Notes under the pieces: generated by a model
Databases searched by the model: none
What the model saw: only the letters and a program-made list of their open reading frames with translations
Told to the model about the DNA's origin: nothing
Assembly (NCBI GenBank): GCA_944326445.1
Contig: CALVDZ010000005.1
Location: forward strand, 41,742-105,741
Reading direction: 5' to 3'
DNA length: 64,000 bases
From: an uncultured Helicobacter sp.
Lineage (GTDB): Bacteria; Campylobacterota; Campylobacteria; Campylobacterales; Helicobacteraceae
Program-made: the position numbers and the translations under genes
Shown here: positions 35,458 to 43,081 of the stretch, one piece after another
Numbering within the stretch: the first letter of the stretch is position 1
Layout of the letters: every line of letters begins with the position of its first letter

Positions 35458-35549
35458 TAGATTCTGTGTATGCACGCGCAGCGGAGCGAAGTGGCAATTC
35501 ACTTGCCACGAGCAATACCAAGAGTTTTTGCTTTAGCAAAAACTTGCAA
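35458..35549 (+). repeat. Dispersed two-hairpin repeat, copy A
   Basis: It starts TAGATTCTGTGTATGCACGC and contains AGCGGAGCGAA. Hairpin 1 is GTGGCAA/TTGCCAC (35491-35509, loop TTCAC). A linker GAGCAATACCA follows, then hairpin 2 AGTTTTTGC/GCAAAAACT (35523-35544, loop TTTA). It sits 5 bases beyond the purU stop, so hairpin 2 could also end purU transcription on the minus strand. Confidence 0.8.
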
Positions 35550-35554
35550 TAAAA

Positions 35555-36421
35555 TTAAAACACGATAGTTTTATTTTGATACACAAAGATTCTGTCCTCT
35601 AGAGCGAGGTTGAGTGCGCGTGAGAGGACGGATTTTTCAATATCGCGCCCAGCCCTTTGCATATCCTGCCACGAGTAGGTGTGATCTATGGGGATCACAT
35701 CTTGAGTGATGATAGGTCCCTCATCGAGATCTTTAGTGACAAAATGCGCGCTTGCCCCGATGATTTTCACGCCGCGCTCATAGGCTTGCTTGTAGGGATT
35801 GGCTCCGATAAATGCGGGGAGGAAGCTATGATGGATATTTAGAATCTGATGCGGGAAGTGCTCGACAAACTCGGGGCTTAAAATGCGCATATATTTGGCA
35901 AGCACGATGAGATCGATCTCCCCAAGCGTCGCAAGGTAGGCTAAAATCTCCCTCTCGTGTGCGAGTCTCTCCTGCTGCGTGCTTGCTTGAGAATCTTGCA
36001 ATGCCGGTATGTGCGCAAATGGCACGCCAAATTTTTGGGCAAGCGGCGCGAGAATGTCGTGATTGCTCACGATGGCTTTGATATGTGCGCATAGCTCACC
36101 GCTCTCATAGCGCAGGAGCAAATCCCCTAGGCAGTGGTTTTCTTTAGTACAAAAAATCACGATAGACTTCTTACTCACAGGCTGTATGCGGATATGGGCT
36201 TGTGCGCCTAACTCTTGGCTTAAGCACGCAAGCAGTGTGTGGGGCTGCAGGTGTGAATCTAGCGAGTCTATCTGTGTGCGTAAGAAAAAATACTGACTTT
36301 GTGTATCCACAAACTCATCTTGGCGCACGATATTGCATCCTAGCTCAAAGAATACGCGTGAGATGTGAAACACTAAGCCCTTTTTATCCGGAAGGCTGAT
36401 GAGGACATTAAATCGCTGCAT
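35555..36421 (-). CDS. purU: Formyltetrahydrofolate deformylase
   Basis: PurU releases formate from 10-formyltetrahydrofolate. An N-terminal ACT domain (residues about 5-80, SLPDKKGLVFHISRVFFELG) is followed by a formyltransferase-like domain with the active-site run NIHHSFLPAFIGANPY and an HFVTKDLDEGPIITQ block with the catalytic Asp. At 288 residues it is full length. Formate made here could feed PurT-like formylation or formate dehydrogenase. Its start shares a base with the stop of the upstream secreted protein (TAATG). Confidence 0.93.
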   Translation of the reverse strand: MQRFNVLISLPDKKGLVFHISRVFFELGCNIVRQDEFVDTQSQYFFLRTQIDSLDSHLQPHTLLACLSQELGAQAHIRIQPVSKKSIVIFCTKENHCLGDLLLRYESGELCAHIKAIVSNHDILAPLAQKFGVPFAHIPALQDSQASTQQERLAHEREILAYLATLGEIDLIVLAKYMRILSPEFVEHFPHQILNIHHSFLPAFIGANPYKQAYERGVKIIGASAHFVTKDLDEGPIITQDVIPIDHTYSWQDMQRAGRDIEKSVLSRALNLALEDRIFVYQNKTIVF

Positions 36422-36999
36422 TAGCGCTCGAGATTGATAAATTCTGTTCTTTGCTCATAAATAATTCTTTTCTTATCCCATTCCCTTTGGCTTGGGGCTT
36501 TGAGACGCTGTGGCTTTGGCTGCACAGATGAGGAGCTATCTTGTGATACTTGTGGTGGCATATCGCGCTGCGTATCGCCGGGATGCTCACTTGGCGCGTG
36601 AGATTCTGAGATAGGCACATTTTGGGGCTTTGGTTTGGGCGATGGGGTGTGAAGCGAGGGGTTGAAGTCTTTATTTTTCTCATAAGTCGTAGTGGTGCTA
36701 GAACCTATGGTGGTTTTTGTAGTCGTGTAATCCGAGTAGGTTTTGAGCTTTGAGGCGTTCTCTTCATTTTTGCCAAGCCACTCCTGTGGGATAGGAAGTC
36801 GCCTCATCGTGCCATTATCAAGAGATTCTAAAATCCCTAGCAGGGCTTTGGTTTGGTGGTTAATCATAAGCGTTTGGTTGGGTTTTAAAAGGAGTTCAAA
36901 ATGCCTTAGGGAATGTGAATCTATGATGAAGTTATCGCCCCATACCGCACCACATACCACGCACAAAAAACAACACACTTTTTTCACGCTCTGCTCCAA
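36421..36999 (-). CDS. Secreted low-complexity protein of unknown function
   Basis: A signal peptide covers about residues 1-21 (VCCFLCVVCGAVWG). After a short folded-looking part (about 22-75) the sequence becomes rich in Ser, Thr and Pro, with a TTTTKTT-like stretch and repeated PKPKPQ units, and ends in a charged helix. This looks like an envelope or periplasmic linker protein. I do not recognise the family. It is translationally coupled to purU by TAATG, although no functional link is evident. Confidence 0.65.
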   Translation of the reverse strand: MEQSVKKVCCFLCVVCGAVWGDNFIIDSHSLRHFELLLKPNQTLMINHQTKALLGILESLDNGTMRRLPIPQEWLGKNEENASKLKTYSDYTTTKTTIGSSTTTTYEKNKDFNPSLHTPSPKPKPQNVPISESHAPSEHPGDTQRDMPPQVSQDSSSSVQPKPQRLKAPSQREWDKKRIIYEQRTEFINLER

Positions 37000-37066
37000 G
37001 TCTTTTATAAAGTCTCATAGTCGCCAATTATAGCCACTTTCGGATAAAAAGCAAATACCACTATGC

Positions 37067-37072
37067 TATAAT
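37067..37072 (+). promoter_or_regulatory. TATAAT -10 box before ridA
   Basis: GCTATAATGCGC lies about 30 bases before the ridA start, matching the context of other promoters here. Confidence 0.65.
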
Positions 37073-37102
37073 GCGCGCACAAAACCAACATAAGGAGCGG
37101 CT

Positions 37103-37486
37103 ATGCAGTCTATCTTTACCCCAAATGCCCCAGAGGCTATCGGTCCATACTCACAGGCTATCGTGCATAATGGGCTTGTCTATACATCAGGACAAATCGC
37201 ACTCAACGCACAAGGCGCAATGCAAGGCGCGACAAATGAGGGCGACATAGAGGCGCAGACAAAGCAGGTGTTTATGAATCTCAAGGCGATTTTAGAGCAG
37301 GCAGGCAGCTCACTGCAAAAAGTCATCAAAACGACTGTGTTTCTCTCAGATATGGAGCATTTTAGCGCGATGAATGCGGTGTATGCGCAGTATTTTGGCG
37401 ATCACAAGCCAGCGCGTAGCACGATTGCAGTGAAAACTCTGCCCAAAAACGCACTTGTGGAGATTGAGTGTATCGCAGCTATCTAG
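37103..37486 (+). CDS. ridA: RidA family enamine/imine deaminase
   Basis: The 127-residue protein matches RidA: NAPEAIGPYSQAIVHNGLVYTSGQI near the N terminus, the conserved Arg in KPARSTIAVKTLPKNALVEIECIA near the C terminus. RidA hydrolyses reactive 2-aminoacrylate made by pyridoxal-phosphate enzymes. AAGGAG precedes the ATG. It is monocistronic. Confidence 0.95.
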   Translation: MQSIFTPNAPEAIGPYSQAIVHNGLVYTSGQIALNAQGAMQGATNEGDIEAQTKQVFMNLKAILEQAGSSLQKVIKTTVFLSDMEHFSAMNAVYAQYFGDHKPARSTIAVKTLPKNALVEIECIAAI

Positions 37487-37583
37487 GCGTGCCTAGTGCG
37501 TGATATTGCGGCGCAAAATTCCTTGTCAAGCCGCCGCATACGCGCGTATTCTTGATTTCAGCCTTTTTTAAAGTCTCTCAAAC

Positions 37584-37589
37584 TATAAT
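37584..37589 (+). promoter_or_regulatory. TATAAT -10 box of the tRNA cluster
   Basis: AACTATAATGCGCC lies 17 bases before the first tRNA, the expected place for the promoter of the Pro-His-Arg-Arg transcript. Confidence 0.65.
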
Positions 37590-37605
37590 GCGCCTTTTGT
37601 TTTGT

Positions 37606-37683
37606 CGGGGCGTAGCGCAGTCTGGTTAGCGCACTTGGTTTGGGACCAAGGGGTCGAAGGTTCGAATCCTTTCGCCCCGACCA
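37606..37683 (+). tRNA. tRNA-Pro (anticodon TGG)
   Basis: Acceptor CGGGGCG/CGCCCCG, anticodon arm CTTGG TTTGGGA CCAAG, T loop TTCGAAT, encoded CCA. First of four tRNAs in a row. Confidence 0.96.
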
Positions 37684-37698
37684 TTTTATTATGCTTGT

Positions 37699-37776
37699 GG
37701 TGGGTGTAGCTCAGTTGGTTAGAGCATCAGTTTGTGGCACTGAGGGTCGTGGGTTCGAGCCCCATCATCCACCCCA
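37699..37776 (+). tRNA. tRNA-His (anticodon GTG)
   Basis: The extra G at the 5' end pairs with C73, a tRNA-His hallmark. Anticodon loop TTGTGGC reads GTG. T loop TTCGAGC, encoded CCA. Confidence 0.96.
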
Positions 37777-37803
37777 TTTCTTTCAAAAATCCATCACTTT
37801 TAT

Positions 37804-37880
37804 GCGTTCGTAGCTCAATTGGATAGAGCATCAGACTTCGGATCTGAGGGTTGGGGGTTCGACTCCCTCCGAGCGTACCA
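37804..37880 (+). tRNA. tRNA-Arg (anticodon TCG)
   Basis: Acceptor GCGTTCG/CGAGCGT, anticodon arm TCAGA CTTCGGA TCTGA giving TCG, T loop TTCGACT, encoded CCA. Confidence 0.95.
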
Positions 37881-37893
37881 CCCCTTGGGTTAT

Positions 37894-37970
37894 GCGCTCA
37901 TAGCTCAGCTGGATAGAGCAACGGCCTTCTAAGCCGTAGGTCAGAGGTTCGAATCCTCTTGGGCGTACCA
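37894..37970 (+). tRNA. tRNA-Arg (anticodon TCT)
   Basis: Acceptor begins GCGCTCA and closes TGGGCGT, anticodon arm ACGGC CTTCTAA GCCGT giving TCT, T loop TTCGAAT, encoded CCA. Confidence 0.95.
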
Positions 37971-38048
37971 CTTCTAGATTCTCTTGCTAGCCTCTCTACC
38001 GCACACATCGTATGAAAGCCTCACAGCCAACCACTAAACAATCCTAAC

Positions 38049-38344
38049 TCATTTTGGCACATCTTGTATCTTGCTTACCTTTGCCACCAAGCCTAGGAAT
38101 TCCTGCCTATCCACATTGCTAGAGACCTTAGAATCTCCTAGCGCACTTAGGAGAGATTCAAAGTTCGCTCCACCCTTAAATGGCAAATCGCTTAAAGCCA
38201 CCAAATGCCGCCATGCTTTGGGCAAAGCGCATATCAGGCACTCTCTTAGCGGTGTAATCCGCATTTGTTACGATACCCACTATATCGCGCGCATCGAGCT
38301 TGCCCACAAGCCCACGCTTACAAAAACCAATAATCCACATATTG
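38049..38344 (-). pseudogene. Decayed gene fragment of unknown family, frameshifted
   Basis: On the minus strand one frame reads GLVGKLDARDIVGIVTNADY and goes on TAKRVPDMRFAQSMAAFGGF to a stop near 38190. A second frame then continues KGGANFESLLSALGDSK to a stop at 38049. Both parts look like real protein, with balanced composition and plausible secondary structure, and they join at LPFKGG/KRFAI. I could not assign a family. No complete start with a ribosome site is evident upstream. Confidence 0.6.
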
Positions 38345-38379
38345 TTTTTGTGCCCTAGCCATACTTTGTCTCTTTGCTA

Positions 38380-38590
38380 TTTTATAGAATCTAAGCCACC
38401 AAGCGACATTACAGAATCTAAGCAGGCTAAAGTAATAGATTTGGGTAGCGTATGCACGCACAGCGGCGAGGGGCTCTACCCTAAGCCCCGATACCAAGTC
38501 TGCCTAGCAAACTTGTATGAAAATACAGAATCTCGTGCAGATTCAGAATCTAAGGTAACAGAATCTAGCTTTTTAGAATCTAAATCAATT
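38380..38590 (+). repeat. Cluster of AGAATCT heptamers
   Basis: Six AGAATCT copies lie between 38385 and 38582, and four of these fall within about 60 bases (38526-38582). All are in the same orientation. A frame across them (from 38300) reads repetitive ESK/TES residues and is probably not a gene. Confidence 0.7.
38449..38517 (+). repeat. Dispersed two-hairpin repeat, copy C
   Basis: GCGTATGCACGCACAGCGGCGA is followed by a stem GGGGCT/AGCCCC, the linker CGATACCAAG, and a second stem AAGTCTG/CAAACTT with one mismatch. Compared with copies A and B both arms of stem 1 are changed together. Confidence 0.7.
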
Positions 38591-38662
38591 ACACAATCCA
38601 CAACGCCAAAAAATCCTAACGAGGTTTTGCCTAGACAAGGAAAAGCGAGGCTCTCTCCCCGA

Positions 38663-38777
38663 TTGCGCAAAAAGACCCAACGGGTTGCAAGCGAAGCGCA
38701 GCAAAAACAGCGGCGCTTTATTCTTTTCGGGGCTGGGGAGAGCGGGGAGAGGGGAAACCCCTTTTCTTTTTGCGCAA
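38663..38777. repeat. 115-bp element bounded by 13-bp perfect inverted repeats
   Basis: TTGCGCAAAAAGA at 38663-38675 is matched by its exact complement at 38765-38777. The interior is G-rich on one side (GGGGAGAGCGGGGAGAGGGG) and contains a small GGGG/CCCC hairpin near the right arm. It could be a miniature transposon-like remnant or a structured RNA. No flanking target duplication is clear. Confidence 0.5.
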
Positions 38778-39027
38778 ACAAGTGATGATGAGAATCTAGA
38801 AAATATTCGTGAGAACACGACTCTAAGAAATACAGAATCTATGACAGAGATCATAGCGCAATTGTTCGCGCCTCTAGCTTTCTAGCAAGTCAAAAAACTT
38901 GTATTTTTTATGGCAAAAGTCATACACAAAATTGCGCTTTTTGCCTATAATGCCTTCAACCAAATAATGAGATTCTATACAAATCCTATAGAATCCACAA
39001 AGTTTGGGAATTTCACAAAAAGGATAG
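38778..39027. other. Intergenic DNA before the beta-propeller gene
   Basis: No gene is supported. TATAAT at 38946-38951 (TTGCCTATAATGCC) is a plausible promoter for the following gene, with an unusually long 5' leader of about 70 bases. Three AGATTCT/AGAATCT heptamers are present. Confidence 0.5.
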
Positions 39028-39900
39028 ATGATGATTACAAAATCACTCAAAAGCTTCGTGCTTGCAGGAATTATCTCAAGCGGGCTTGCACTCAGTGCTA
39101 ATGCAGCACAACCACAGCATATAGAGGGCTTCTCTCACCCAGAGAGCGTGTTTGTCAATAAAGGCGAGGTGTATGTGAGCAATATCGGGGAAAAGCTCGA
39201 GCCAATGGCAAAGGATAACGATGGCTTCATCTCTAAGCTTGATAAAAATGGCAAAGTCGTGGAACTCAAGTGGATAGAGAATCTCAACGCCCCCAAGGGT
39301 ATGAATGTGATTGGCAATACCTTGTATGTCGTGGATATCGATACGCTCAAGGGCTTTGATATTAAAAGCAAAAAAGAGGTGCTAAATATCCCCGTTTCTG
39401 GCGCGGTGTTTCTAAACGATATCGTGGTGCTTGATAAAAACACACTTTTAGTGAGCGATACAGGCACGGGCATTATCCACAGCTTTAACCTAGCTAAGAA
39501 AACTTATGAGACTTTCACTACACTAGATTCTATGTATGCCGGACCAAATGGACTACTGCTAGATTCTAAGAAAAAATCTCTCATCGTGGTGGGCTACGAT
39601 CCAGCAGGCAAGCAAAAAGGCAGCGTGGTAAAGATTGATTTAAAAACCAAAAAGGCAACCAAAATCACTGAACCTCTAGGCGCGCTTGATGGTGTCGTAA
39701 TGGCTAAAAATGGCGATTTGCTCGTGAGCGATTGGGGCGAGAACTTGCAGGGCGTGGTGTATAGAGTGGATTCTAAAGGCGGAGTGAGCAAAATCGATAT
39801 TGAGGTTATGGGCGGACCTGCTGATATGTATAGCGATGGGAAAAGCCTATGGATACCAAGAATGGTGGATAAAAAGGTGAGTATCATCGACTTGCCATAA
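39028..39900 (+). CDS. Periplasmic SMP-30/NHL-type beta-propeller protein
   Basis: A signal peptide (LKSFVLAGIISSGLALSANA) is followed by a repetitive beta-rich protein. Recurrent blocks such as GEVYVSNIGEK, GNTLYVVDIDTLKGFD, KNTLLVSDTGTGIIHSF, DGVVMAKNGDLLVSDWGE suggest a six-bladed propeller of the SMP-30/gluconolactonase or NHL type. AAAGGAT lies before ATG 39028; ATG 39031 is also possible. Monocistronic. A lactonase function is possible but metal ligands cannot be confirmed by eye. Confidence 0.78.
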   Translation: MMITKSLKSFVLAGIISSGLALSANAAQPQHIEGFSHPESVFVNKGEVYVSNIGEKLEPMAKDNDGFISKLDKNGKVVELKWIENLNAPKGMNVIGNTLYVVDIDTLKGFDIKSKKEVLNIPVSGAVFLNDIVVLDKNTLLVSDTGTGIIHSFNLAKKTYETFTTLDSMYAGPNGLLLDSKKKSLIVVGYDPAGKQKGSVVKIDLKTKKATKITEPLGALDGVVMAKNGDLLVSDWGENLQGVVYRVDSKGGVSKIDIEVMGGPADMYSDGKSLWIPRMVDKKVSIIDLP

Positions 39901-40017
39901 GCCAAACTTGTGGGCTCGTGCCTTTGCACGATTTATGCCCACGATACTTTTAACACATTGCAAAAAGTGGGGTAGTTAGACACGACGCCCCACCCCCACA
40001 ATTACCCAAATCAGAAT

Positions 40018-41064
40018 CTACATCCCAAACAAACTCTCTACCGAGCCGCGATTGAGCCCGCCTCTATCAAGCATAATGGAATAATTCGTGCAAGCACCCT
40101 GTATGCCATACTCACACGCAAGCCCAAAAAGCTCTATCGCCCTAGCCTTGTTTTGCTTCACCCCAAAGCCCCCATCATAGAGCACACCGAGATTATTACA
40201 GCTCTGCATATGTCCGCTATCACACGCTATGCTAAAATATTTAGCCGCATAAAAATAGCTCTGGTTTGCGCCCTCTTCGCCCGTGGCGTATAGATAGCCT
40301 AGATTCCCACACGCGACATTATCGCCCTGCTCGCAGGCTACATAATTCATCTCAACAATACCCATTTTGTCCTTTGTCATACCATAGATATTATAAGTGT
40401 TTGTCATTAGCCCTAGATTGTAGCAGCCTAGCTCATTGCCTAGCGTGCAGGCGGCGCGATAGGCTTCCATTGCTCTAGCATAGTCCTTGTTTGTCCCCAC
40501 GCCATTGGCATACATCCAGCCCAGATTGGTGCAGGCTAGCGCGTCCCCACCCGCGCAAGAAATCGCATAGAGCTCGTGAGCCTGCGCCTTGTCCTGCTTG
40601 ACACCCTCGCCATTATCGTATGCAAGCGCGAGATTCGCACACGCGGTAGCATCGCCCCCTGCACAAGCTTGCGCATAAAACTTCACTGCCACATCGGGCT
40701 CGGGCACGCCCGTAGTCATACCATACATATAGATGAGCCCGCTCCCAAAGCACCCTGCGGCATTGCCACCTCTACAAGACTGCGTGAAAAGCTCCAAAGC
40801 CTTATTATAATCCCCCATTTTTGCAAACGCCATAGCGGAGTTTAGCGAGGCATTGGCGTTTTGCATAATCGCTGCAAAGTCATCATAGGGCATATTTGAG
40901 CCATTAGAAGGCGTAGGGATAGAATCTTGCAAGCGAGGTTGTGTGCTGGGAGCTTGTGTGGGGGCAGGAGCAGGGGATTGTGTGATTGAGGCATCTGGAG
41001 AGTTTTCTGGCTCCGCACAGAGCACCCCTAGCACGCACACGATAGATATGATGATTTTTTTCAT
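40018..41064 (-). CDS. Sel1-repeat cysteine-rich protein (Hcp family)
   Basis: After a signal peptide (KKIIISIVCVLGVLCA) and a Pro/Ser-rich linker to about residue 60, seven or so Sel1-like repeats follow, each of about 36 residues. Typical are GDATACANLALAYDNGEGV and GDALACTNLGWMYANGVGT. Cysteines are spaced in pairs eight residues apart within repeats (ACAGGDATAC), as in Helicobacter cysteine-rich proteins, where each pair forms a disulfide. Hcp proteins are secreted and some bind beta-lactams or modulate host cells. The partner is unknown here. Confidence 0.9.
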   Translation of the reverse strand: MKKIIISIVCVLGVLCAEPENSPDASITQSPAPAPTQAPSTQPRLQDSIPTPSNGSNMPYDDFAAIMQNANASLNSAMAFAKMGDYNKALELFTQSCRGGNAAGCFGSGLIYMYGMTTGVPEPDVAVKFYAQACAGGDATACANLALAYDNGEGVKQDKAQAHELYAISCAGGDALACTNLGWMYANGVGTNKDYARAMEAYRAACTLGNELGCYNLGLMTNTYNIYGMTKDKMGIVEMNYVACEQGDNVACGNLGYLYATGEEGANQSYFYAAKYFSIACDSGHMQSCNNLGVLYDGGFGVKQNKARAIELFGLACEYGIQGACTNYSIMLDRGGLNRGSVESLFGM

Positions 41065-41112
41065 AGCCTACTCCTTGACACATTTCCCCCTAGGAAGCAA
41101 AAAAAATGCCAT

Positions 41113-41982
41113 TTATCGCTCATTTGGGTGCTCCTCATAAGTGATATAGCCATACATACACTCCGCGCACCACACGACAAACACAAACGCATAGAGCATA
41201 TAACGCACAGAAAAATACTGATCCGAGCTCGCAAGGATATTTGAACACAGTGCGATGAGGATTATCTCTATGGCGAGCATTACAAGATTGCTATATCCAT
41301 AGAAGTTAAGCACACACTTCTGACGCACTAGCACGGCACAAAGCAGCGCAAGCCCTGCTACAAGCAGCGCCAAATCGATATAATCATATGCGTGCGCCTT
41401 GAGATAAAAGGGCTGAAACGCACAGGCAAAAAGTGCGATAACGACGACATTTAGCGATGGTTTGGTAATCTCAAGCAGCCAGCCCGCGTATGTTTTGGTG
41501 TTTGGCACAAGATGCGTGAGCCCAAAGACAAGCGGTATAAAGATAAAAAACATATACACAATCATACTCAGCAAAATCCGCCACCTATAATCCCAAATAC
41601 TCTCCACCACGCTGCGATGATCGATACTAGATTCTATCAAGAGCACATCGGTAATCTCCTGCGGCAGGGGGCTCTCACTCGCGCTAAACACCACGATATA
41701 CACAAACACAATGCACACACTAAGGGCAAAGGCATACAACCACACATCAAGCTTATTGCGCCAGCTCGCGATGATTAAAAATCCTAGTGCCACGCCCGCC
41801 CCACAGAGCAAAATCGTATTTGTCAAAAACGCAAAAAGCCCGTGATCTCGGATAAAAACAAAAAAGATATATGAAAATGTGTCAGAAAATTTGGAGCTCA
41901 AAAGCAATATCACAATCCAAGAAAACAAGGCAAAAAACACGCAAGAAACAATGGTGCTTAGGATATTGTTGTTGATTTTCAA
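41113..41982 (-). CDS. Multi-pass membrane protein of unknown function
   Basis: The 289-residue protein has about eight hydrophobic segments (for example IVSCVFFALFSWIVILLL, IVYMFFIFIPLVFGLT, SLNVVVIALFACAF). I do not recognise the family; DUF-type membrane proteins that sit beside amidase genes in Helicobacter have this size. I chose TTG 41982 because AAAGGAG is five bases upstream. An in-frame start at 42030 would overlap the amidase gene by 38 bp and lacks a site. It follows the amidase by 10 bp in one operon. Confidence 0.7.
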   Translation of the reverse strand: MKINNNILSTIVSCVFFALFSWIVILLLSSKFSDTFSYIFFVFIRDHGLFAFLTNTILLCGAGVALGFLIIASWRNKLDVWLYAFALSVCIVFVYIVVFSASESPLPQEITDVLLIESSIDHRSVVESIWDYRWRILLSMIVYMFFIFIPLVFGLTHLVPNTKTYAGWLLEITKPSLNVVVIALFACAFQPFYLKAHAYDYIDLALLVAGLALLCAVLVRQKCVLNFYGYSNLVMLAIEIILIALCSNILASSDQYFSVRYMLYAFVFVVWCAECMYGYITYEEHPNER

Positions 41983-41992
41983 TCTCTCTCCT

Positions 41993-43081
41993 TTAGTTTT
42001 TGTCCAAATAATCCTCGATACCATCGGCAATCCCGGTGGCTAGCAGCTTTTGGTAATCCTTAGTCGTGAGGAGCTTGCCCTCGCTTTGGTGCGAGACATA
42101 GCCTATCTCAATGAGCACAGAGGGCATAAGCGCACCAGCTAGCACCCAAAAGGGACCATCTCTGACGCCTCCATCGATGATATTTTTGTGCTTTCTGCGC
42201 ACAGAATCTACCATACCCGCTTGGATATCCACTGCAAGCTTGCTAGAGGCGATGAGACGATGATTGTTAATCGTGTGCAAAAATGTCTGTTTAGAAAAAT
42301 AATTCATCGTGGCAATATCGCCTATATTTTCAACTTCAGCGACCTTGAGGGCTTTTTGGCTACGATTAGTGGATAAAAAATAAGTCTCAATGCCACTTGG
42401 CGACTTCCTGCCCACAGGGATAGAATTAGCGTGTATGGAGATAAACAAATCCGCGCCCTTGTCGTTAGCAAACTTCGTGCGCTCAATGAGATCGATAAAT
42501 GTATCACGCTCGCGCGTCATATAGGTGATGTAGCCGCGCTTTTTGAGCTCTGCTTGGAGGTATTTTGCCACCTCTAGGACGATTTGCTTTTCACACACTT
42601 TAGCCACGCCCATCGCTCCACAATCCTTGCCCCCGTGCCCGGGATCGATAACGATCTTTTTCTTTGTGCTTAGGCTTGGAGCGGGGGCTAGGGTGCTAGA
42701 TTCTGTAGTAGCGGGAGTTTGTGGCTTTGGGGGAGTGCTCTCGCCTAGGCGCACATAGAGATTGTGCGCGTCTTTGTGTAATCGATAGGTTTTTGTGGGT
42801 TTTATCACGATACGCACGATTTGAGGCGTGTTTTGCGCGACATTGATGATGGAATTGTCTTTGAAAGCAAAGCTTTTCTTAGGCACGATGAGGATAGATT
42901 CTATATCCACAAACACGCGCCCATCTTGGAGCTTTTTCTCATCAAGCTTTAGCGCGCTGATATCTCTGTCAAAAACGATTTTTAGATTCCAATCGCCAAA
43001 GGGCACAAGCCCCAAAATTTTATAAGGCTGCGCCCCAAAAAGCGCGCCCACGCACACTAGAATACAAAGAATTTGTCGCAT
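41993..43081 (-). CDS. amiA: N-acetylmuramoyl-L-alanine amidase (AmiA/AmiC type)
   Basis: The exported protein has a short signal peptide, an AMIN-like domain (about 20-110) and an amidase_3 domain (about 140-355). The zinc-site motifs are visible: IDPGHGGKDCGAMG, the Glu in KQIVLEVAKYL, and ISIHANSI, with the catalytic Glu in IEIGYVSH. Such amidases cut cell-wall crosslinks during cell separation. It starts one base inside the NMO gene stop (TAATG). Confidence 0.93.
   Translation of the reverse strand: MRQILCILVCVGALFGAQPYKILGLVPFGDWNLKIVFDRDISALKLDEKKLQDGRVFVDIESILIVPKKSFAFKDNSIINVAQNTPQIVRIVIKPTKTYRLHKDAHNLYVRLGESTPPKPQTPATTESSTLAPAPSLSTKKKIVIDPGHGGKDCGAMGVAKVCEKQIVLEVAKYLQAELKKRGYITYMTRERDTFIDLIERTKFANDKGADLFISIHANSIPVGRKSPSGIETYFLSTNRSQKALKVAEVENIGDIATMNYFSKQTFLHTINNHRLIASSKLAVDIQAGMVDSVRRKHKNIIDGGVRDGPFWVLAGALMPSVLIEIGYVSHQSEGKLLTTKDYQKLLATGIADGIEDYLDKN

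Noticed and set aside
38300..38785. Open frame of 161 codons in the repeat patch after the tRNAs
   Set aside because: Its sequence is made from heptamer repeats, a dispersed hairpin repeat and an inverted-repeat element, has no ribosome site and matches no family.
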